From Pseudomonas sp. RGM2987 (GTDB lineage: Bacteria > Pseudomonadota > Gammaproteobacteria > Pseudomonadales > Pseudomonadaceae), in NCBI RefSeq assembly GCF_022952855.1, contig NZ_JALJDX010000188.1, forward strand, positions 1-51,739: 51,739 bases of DNA, in the 5' to 3' direction. Shown here piece by piece: positions 47,687-51,739 of the stretch. The first letter of the stretch is position 1. Every line of letters begins with the position of its first letter. The position numbers were made by a program, and so were the translations under genes. The notes below the pieces were generated by a model, which was not told where the DNA came from, searched no databases, and saw only the letters and a list, made by a program, of their open reading frames with translations.

Positions 47687-49207
47687 TTAGAAGAACCCCA
47701 ACGGATTAATGTCGTAGCTCACCAGCAAGTTCTTGGTCTGCTGATAATGATCGAGCATCATCTTGTGGGTTTCGCGGCCAACGCCGGACTTCTTGTAGCC
47801 ACCGAACGCGGCATGAGCCGGATAGAGGTGGTAGCAGTTGGTCCATACGCGACCGGCCTTGATGGCCCGGCCCATGCGGTAGGCGCGGTTGATGTCGCGG
47901 GTCCAGAGGCCGGCGCCGAGGCCGAACTCGGTGTCGTTGGCGATTGCCAGGGCTTCGGCTTCGTCCTTGAAGGTGGTGATGCTCACCACCGGACCGAAGA
48001 TTTCTTCCTGGAACACGCGCATTTTGTTGGTGCCCTTGAGCAGGGTTGGCTGAATGTAATAACCGCTGGCCAGGTTGCCCTCGAGTTTTTCCACCGCGCC
48101 GCCGGTCAGCAGCTGCGCGCCTTCGCCCTTGGCGATTTCCAGGTACGAAAGGATCTTGTCGAATTGCTGCTCGGATGCCTGGGCGCCGACCATGGTGTCG
48201 GTGTCCAGCGGGTCGCCGCGCTTGATCTGCTCGATCTTTTTCATGACCACTTGCATGAATTCGTCGTAGATCGACTCCTGCACCAGGGCGCGGGACGGGC
48301 AGGTGCAGACTTCGCCCTGGTTGAAGAACGCCAGCACCAGGCCTTCGGCGGCTTTTTCGATGAAGCTTGGCTCGGCCTGCATGATGTCTTCGAAGAAGAT
48401 GTTCGGCGACTTGCCGCCCAGTTCCACGGTGGACGGGATGATGTTCTCGGCCGCGCATTTCATGATGTGCGAACCGACCGGCGTCGAGCCGGTGAAGGCG
48501 ATCTTGGCGATGCGCTTGCTGGTGGCGAGGGCTTCGCCGGCTTCTTTGCCGAAACCTTGCACCACGTTGAGTACGCCCGGCGGCAGCAGGTCGCCGATCA
48601 GCTCCATGAGCACGCAGATGCCCAGCGGGGTTTGCTCGGCGGGCTTGAGCACCACGCAGTTGCCGGCGGCCAGGGCCGGGGCGAGTTTCCAGGCGGCCAT
48701 CAGCAGCGGGAAGTTCCACGGGATGATCTGCCCGACCACGCCCAGCGGTTCATGGATGTGATAGGCCACGGTGTTGCCGTCGATCTCGGCGGCGCTGCCT
48801 TCCTGGGCCCGCAGGCAACCGGCGAAGTAGCGGAAGTGGTCGGCGGCCAGGGGGATATCGGCGTTGAGGGTTTCGCGCACGGCCTTGCCGTTGTCCCAGG
48901 ATTCGGTGATCGCCAGGGTTTCGAGGTTCTGCTCGATGCGGTCGGCGATTTTCAGCAGGATCAGCGAACGGGCCTGGGCCGAGGTGGCGCCCCAGGCGTC
49001 GGCGGCAGCGTGGGCGGCGTCCAGGGCTTTGTCGATGTCTTCGGCCGTGGAGCGCGGGAATTCGGCAATGGGTTGGCCGTTCACCGGGGACGTATTGGTG
49101 AAGTACTGACCTTTGACCGGCGCGACGAACTCGCCGCCGATGTAGTTACCGTATTTGCTCTTGAACGAAACGATAGCGCCTTCGGTACCTGGGTGAGCGT
49201 AACGCAT
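47687..49207 (-). CDS. exaC: NAD+-dependent acetaldehyde dehydrogenase, ExaC type
   Basis: Oxidises acetaldehyde made by EutBC to acetate. The 506-residue product has all aldehyde-dehydrogenase landmarks: [20 protein letters not shown] (near residue 165), the NAD-binding GSTPVGSHI, the general base in [12 protein letters not shown] (near residue 265), and the catalytic Cys in [16 protein letters not shown] (near residue 305; two Cys, the first is the usual nucleophile). The C-terminus ends [20 protein letters not shown] is 8 nt before the ATG. A sigma-54 promoter lies 65 bp upstream. Confidence 0.95.
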   Translation of the reverse strand: MRYAHPGTEGAIVSFKSKYGNYIGGEFVAPVKGQYFTNTSPVNGQPIAEFPRSTAEDIDKALDAAHAAADAWGATSAQARSLILLKIADRIEQNLETLAITESWDNGKAVRETLNADIPLAADHFRYFAGCLRAQEGSAAEIDGNTVAYHIHEPLGVVGQIIPWNFPLLMAAWKLAPALAAGNCVVLKPAEQTPLGICVLMELIGDLLPPGVLNVVQGFGKEAGEALATSKRIAKIAFTGSTPVGSHIMKCAAENIIPSTVELGGKSPNIFFEDIMQAEPSFIEKAAEGLVLAFFNQGEVCTCPSRALVQESIYDEFMQVVMKKIEQIKRGDPLDTDTMVGAQASEQQFDKILSYLEIAKGEGAQLLTGGAVEKLEGNLASGYYIQPTLLKGTNKMRVFQEEIFGPVVSITTFKDEAEALAIANDTEFGLGAGLWTRDINRAYRMGRAIKAGRVWTNCYHLYPAHAAFGGYKKSGVGRETHKMMLDHYQQTKNLLVSYDINPLGFF

Positions 49208-49271
49208 GATGAGTCTCCTTGGCTTTTGTGCTTATTAGGGAGCCGCGCCTTCGCGCTGGTATCAAGCCTAG

Positions 49272-49287
49272 AGCAAAGGTTGGGCCA
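49272..49287 (-). promoter_or_regulatory. Sigma-54 promoter of exaC
   Basis: Minus strand TGGCCCAACCTTTGCT: GG and GC ten bases apart with a TTGCT -12 half; one base off TGGCAC. The expected start is about 50 nt before the exaC ATG. Further upstream the minus strand has two CTGTC(T/A)C repeats (about 49374-49400) that could be activator sites, though the match is weak. Confidence 0.7.
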
Positions 49288-49486
49288 GTGCCTTGCAGGG
49301 CCCGTAAATCAAGACTTTAGGAGTAATCCGTCGGATAAACGGAAGCACTGCGTGACGATTGCGATACAAGGTGGGTGACAGTTTGTGCCATCCGTGAGAC
49401 AGCGGCTGACTGACCGGTCGCGCCAGCATTGCATTGCGGGTTGGGCTGGAGGATGCTGGGCAACGACACTGATGTGGCCAACAAGG

Positions 49487-49554
49487 TTTTGTGGCGACCA
49501 AGCTTTTCTGGTCAGCAAGCTTTTATGACGGGCGAGCTTTTGTGGCGAGGGAGC
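49487..49554. repeat. Four tandem 17-bp REP-head units
   Basis: Units begin with TTTT at 49487, 49504, 49521 and 49538 and end in AGC. The first and last contain GTGGCGA; the two middle ones are decayed. The last unit is the head of the REPIN that follows. Confidence 0.8.
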
Positions 49555-49664
49555 TTGCTCCCGCTGGGACGGTCCGACGCCTCGGGCGAAGCAGCCCCAA
49601 AAGCTTTCACATCAAACCGGATGCGACTGCTGCGCAGTCGAGCGGGAGCAAGCTCCCTCGCCAC
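49542..49664. repeat. REPIN, GTGGCGAGGGAGC family
   Basis: Inverted heads at 49542-49567 and 49639-49664 in the 527-bp gap between exaC and its divergent regulator. The gap otherwise holds the exaC sigma-54 promoter; the promoter of the regulator was not identified. Confidence 0.9.
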
Positions 49665-49734
49665 AGGTTCGGTGTTCGCCACAGTTGTACCGTCGCTCCA
49701 GTGAAGCTGCATCCTTCGGGGAGAATAATAAAAA

Positions 49735-51642
49735 ATGCACAGCAACCATTTGAGTCGCCACGCCCAGCAGGTCCTGACGGTCACCCAGGGCAAGGCGCAT
49801 CTGCAAGGCCCCGGCAGCGATCCGTCGATTGCCCGTTCCTGGCTGCGTTGCCTGGAGGACTATCACCTGGACCCGGCGCAGAACCTGGCGCCGACGGTGC
49901 TGGAGCACGGCCGGGTGCTGGAAAGCCGCGAGCGTCTGCAACAGGTCCTGCACATTGCCGGCAATGAAATGAACAGCCTGCACCAACAACTCTCCGGTGC
50001 CGGCCACGCGGTGCTGCTCACCGATGCCCGGGGCGTGATCCTCAATTGCGTCACCGCCCCCAGCGAACGCAAGATTTTCGAGCGTGCCGGCCTCTGGCTC
50101 GGCGCCGACTGGAGCGAAGCCTGCGAAGGCACCAACGGCATCGGCACCTGCCTGGTGGAGCGCCAGGCCCTGACCATCCACCAGGAAGAACACTTTCGCG
50201 GCCGCCACACCGGCCTGACCTGCTCGGCGAGCCCGGTGTTCGATCCCCATGGCGAACTGCTGGCGGTGCTCGATGTGTCCTCGGCCCGGCCCGATGTGTC
50301 GCGCCAGAGCCAGTTCCACACCATGGCCCTGGTCAATCTCTCGGCGAAGATGATCGAGAGCTGCTATTTCCTGCGCTGTTTCGACAATCAATGGTTGTTG
50401 CGCTTTCACCTGCAAGCCGAGTCCGTGGGCTTGTTCAGCGAAGGGCTGCTGGCGTTCGACGGTGAAGGGCGAATCAGTGCCGTCAACCAGAGCGCGCTGA
50501 ATCTGCTCGGGCACATTCGCGGTGGCTTGCTGGGCCAGCCGGTGGAAGCCTTTTTCGACTGTACGCTGGACGAACTGCTGGGGCGCGCCAGTGCCCAGGC
50601 CAGCGCCAGTTGGCCGCTGCGCACCCGTGACGGGCGGAACCTGTTCGCCCTGGTTCGTGGGCAGCCGCGCAGCGTCCCGGTCCCGCTCATGCCGGCGCTC
50701 AAGGTCACGGAGCCTGCGCGACTGCCGGGCATCTGCCTGGGGGACACAGCGTTGCAGGAGCATTTTCGCAAGGCCCTGCGGGTGTTCGAGCGCGATGTCA
50801 CGTTGTTGATCCACGGCGAAACCGGCTCCGGCAAGGAAGCCTTCGCCAAAGCCGTGCATCAGGCCAGCCAGCGCGCCGGCAAGCACTTCGTGGCCCTGAA
50901 CTGCGCGGCCATCCCGGAGAGCCTGATCGAGAGCGAGCTGTTCGGCTATCGCGGCGGCAGCTTCACCGGCGCCCGCAAGGAAGGCATGCGCGGCAAGCTG
51001 CAACAGGCCGATGGCGGCACGCTGTTCCTCGATGAGATCGGCGACATGCCCCTGGCCTTGCAGACCCGTTTGCTGCGGGTGCTGGAAGACCGCCAAGTGG
51101 TGCCCATCGGCGGCGAGCCCGAGGCGGTCAACGTGCGCATCATCAGCGCTACCCACCGTCAGCTACTTGAACGAGTGCAGGACGGCAGCTTTCGTGAAGA
51201 CCTGTATTACCGGCTCAACGGCCTGGAAATCGCCCTGCCGGCATTGCGCGAGCGCAGTGACCGATCTCAGTTGCTGGACTTTCTGCTGGCCGAAGAGAGC
51301 GGCACCGAAACCGTGACCCTTGACGAACCGGCGCGCCAGGCCCTGCTGGCCTTCGACTGGCCGGGTAACGTGCGGCAACTGCGCAATGTGCTGCGCACCC
51401 TGGCCGCGTTGTGTGAGGACGGACGGGTTGGGGTGGAGGATCTGCCGGCAATGATCCGGCAGGCGCGGCCGCAGGTGCAGGAAACCCCGCCACCCGAGCA
51501 TCCGCTGGAAAATGCCGAGCGGCTGACGCTGCTCAATGCGTTGGAGCAGACGCGCTGGCATATGACCAACACCGCGGAGCAGTTGGGGATCAGCCGTAAC
51601 ACGCTGTATAGAAAGCTGCGCAAGCATGCGATTGCTCGCTAA
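49735..51642 (+). CDS. eatR: Sigma-54 enhancer-binding activator, AcoR type (EatR-like)
   Basis: The 635-residue activator starts with an AcoR-type GAF sensor (SIARSWLRCLEDYHLD; EGTNGIGTCLVERQAL near residue 131; TGLTCSASPVFDPHG near residue 159). A PAS-like region follows (about 230-310), then the AAA+ domain from about residue 335 with Walker A GETGSGKE (361-368), the sigma-54 contact loop GSFTGA (408-413) and Walker B GGTLFLDEIGDMP (427-439). It ends with a Fis-like helix-turn-helix (NTAEQLGISRNTLYRKLRKH). As I recall, P. aeruginosa EatR at this locus activates ethanolamine use with RpoN, matching the two sigma-54 promoters on the other strand. GGGGAG lies 11 nt before the ATG, rather far. 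Confidence 0.9.
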   Translation: MHSNHLSRHAQQVLTVTQGKAHLQGPGSDPSIARSWLRCLEDYHLDPAQNLAPTVLEHGRVLESRERLQQVLHIAGNEMNSLHQQLSGAGHAVLLTDARGVILNCVTAPSERKIFERAGLWLGADWSEACEGTNGIGTCLVERQALTIHQEEHFRGRHTGLTCSASPVFDPHGELLAVLDVSSARPDVSRQSQFHTMALVNLSAKMIESCYFLRCFDNQWLLRFHLQAESVGLFSEGLLAFDGEGRISAVNQSALNLLGHIRGGLLGQPVEAFFDCTLDELLGRASAQASASWPLRTRDGRNLFALVRGQPRSVPVPLMPALKVTEPARLPGICLGDTALQEHFRKALRVFERDVTLLIHGETGSGKEAFAKAVHQASQRAGKHFVALNCAAIPESLIESELFGYRGGSFTGARKEGMRGKLQQADGGTLFLDEIGDMPLALQTRLLRVLEDRQVVPIGGEPEAVNVRIISATHRQLLERVQDGSFREDLYYRLNGLEIALPALRERSDRSQLLDFLLAEESGTETVTLDEPARQALLAFDWPGNVRQLRNVLRTLAALCEDGRVGVEDLPAMIRQARPQVQETPPPEHPLENAERLTLLNALEQTRWHMTNTAEQLGISRNTLYRKLRKHAIAR

Positions 51643-51674
51643 TCACCGATCCCACGGCCACCGAAAATCCCCCT

Positions 51675-51697
51675 GTGGGAGCGGGCTTGCTCGCGAA
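51675..51697. repeat. REP at window edge, GTGGGAGCGGGC family
   Basis: Left head of a REPIN whose right half is cut off by the window end. The following 40 bases resemble the loop of the REPIN at 45935 in inverse order. Confidence 0.85.
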
Positions 51698-51739
51698 AGC
51701 GGTGTGTCAGACGACGCATCTGTTGAATGACCCACCGCT

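Noticed and set aside
47747..49378. 543-codon frame antisense to exaC
   Set aside because: exaC has every aldehyde-dehydrogenase motif; the reverse frame has none.

Overview
The window is a Pseudomonas chromosome segment, most likely from the P. fluorescens group. The evidence is the high GC content, the three families of REP/REPIN repeats typical of that group, and gene orders that I recall from P. aeruginosa: the magABCDEF operon, and ppa-mtfA-dedA-GNAT-eutCB-eat-exaC-eatR. All gene assignments come from reading motifs and context. No database search was run.

Layout. 78-3217 (minus): isoprenoid genes dxs-ispA, with xseB. 3477-4613 (minus): a Fic AMP-transferase-like protein with a C-terminal winged helix, preceded by two near-identical inverted repeats. 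4884-15103 (plus): six-gene mag operon (DUF2135, DUF2138, DUF1175, alpha-2-macroglobulin, DUF2300, DUF2135). It is a periplasmic system whose small DUF members look like peptidoglycan-processing enzymes, and whose leader carries an RsmA-type hairpin. 15357-21073 (plus): yjfI-J-(K+ channel)-K-L-M-C, a membrane-stress type operon ending in an ATP-grasp glutathionylspermidine-synthase-like ligase. Its promoter lies between two identical 12-bp palindromes. 21340-22206: a metallo-beta-lactamase-fold hydrolase.

22429-28369 (minus): a six-gene ynbABCD-like lipid cluster holding a CDP-alcohol phosphatidyltransferase, hydrolase-methyltransferase fusion, PAP2-dual-specificity phosphatase fusion, small membrane protein, PlsC-like acyltransferase and CdsA paralogue. 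Together these could build and process an unidentified phospholipid. 28370-29367 is a repeat-rich gap. 29368-34640 (plus): an Rhs polymorphic toxin with a cholera-toxin-like ADP-ribosyltransferase tip and an overlapping immunity gene. 35186-35545: a DUF6124 gene with an elaborate folded leader that masks its Shine-Dalgarno. 35691-38866 (minus): an HNH nuclease / MazG-like / nuclease-helicase trio that looks like an antiphage module.

39394-40125 (minus): orphan S24 repressor. 40321-42571 (minus): ppa, mtfA and dedA, with a fold-back MITE between ppa and mtfA that supplies the mtfA stop codon. 43054-49207 (minus): GNAT, eutC, eutB, eat and exaC (ethanolamine uptake and catabolism), with good sigma-54 promoters before eat and exaC. 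49735-51642 (plus): the divergent sigma-54 activator. No rRNA, tRNA, CRISPR array or complete insertion sequence was seen.
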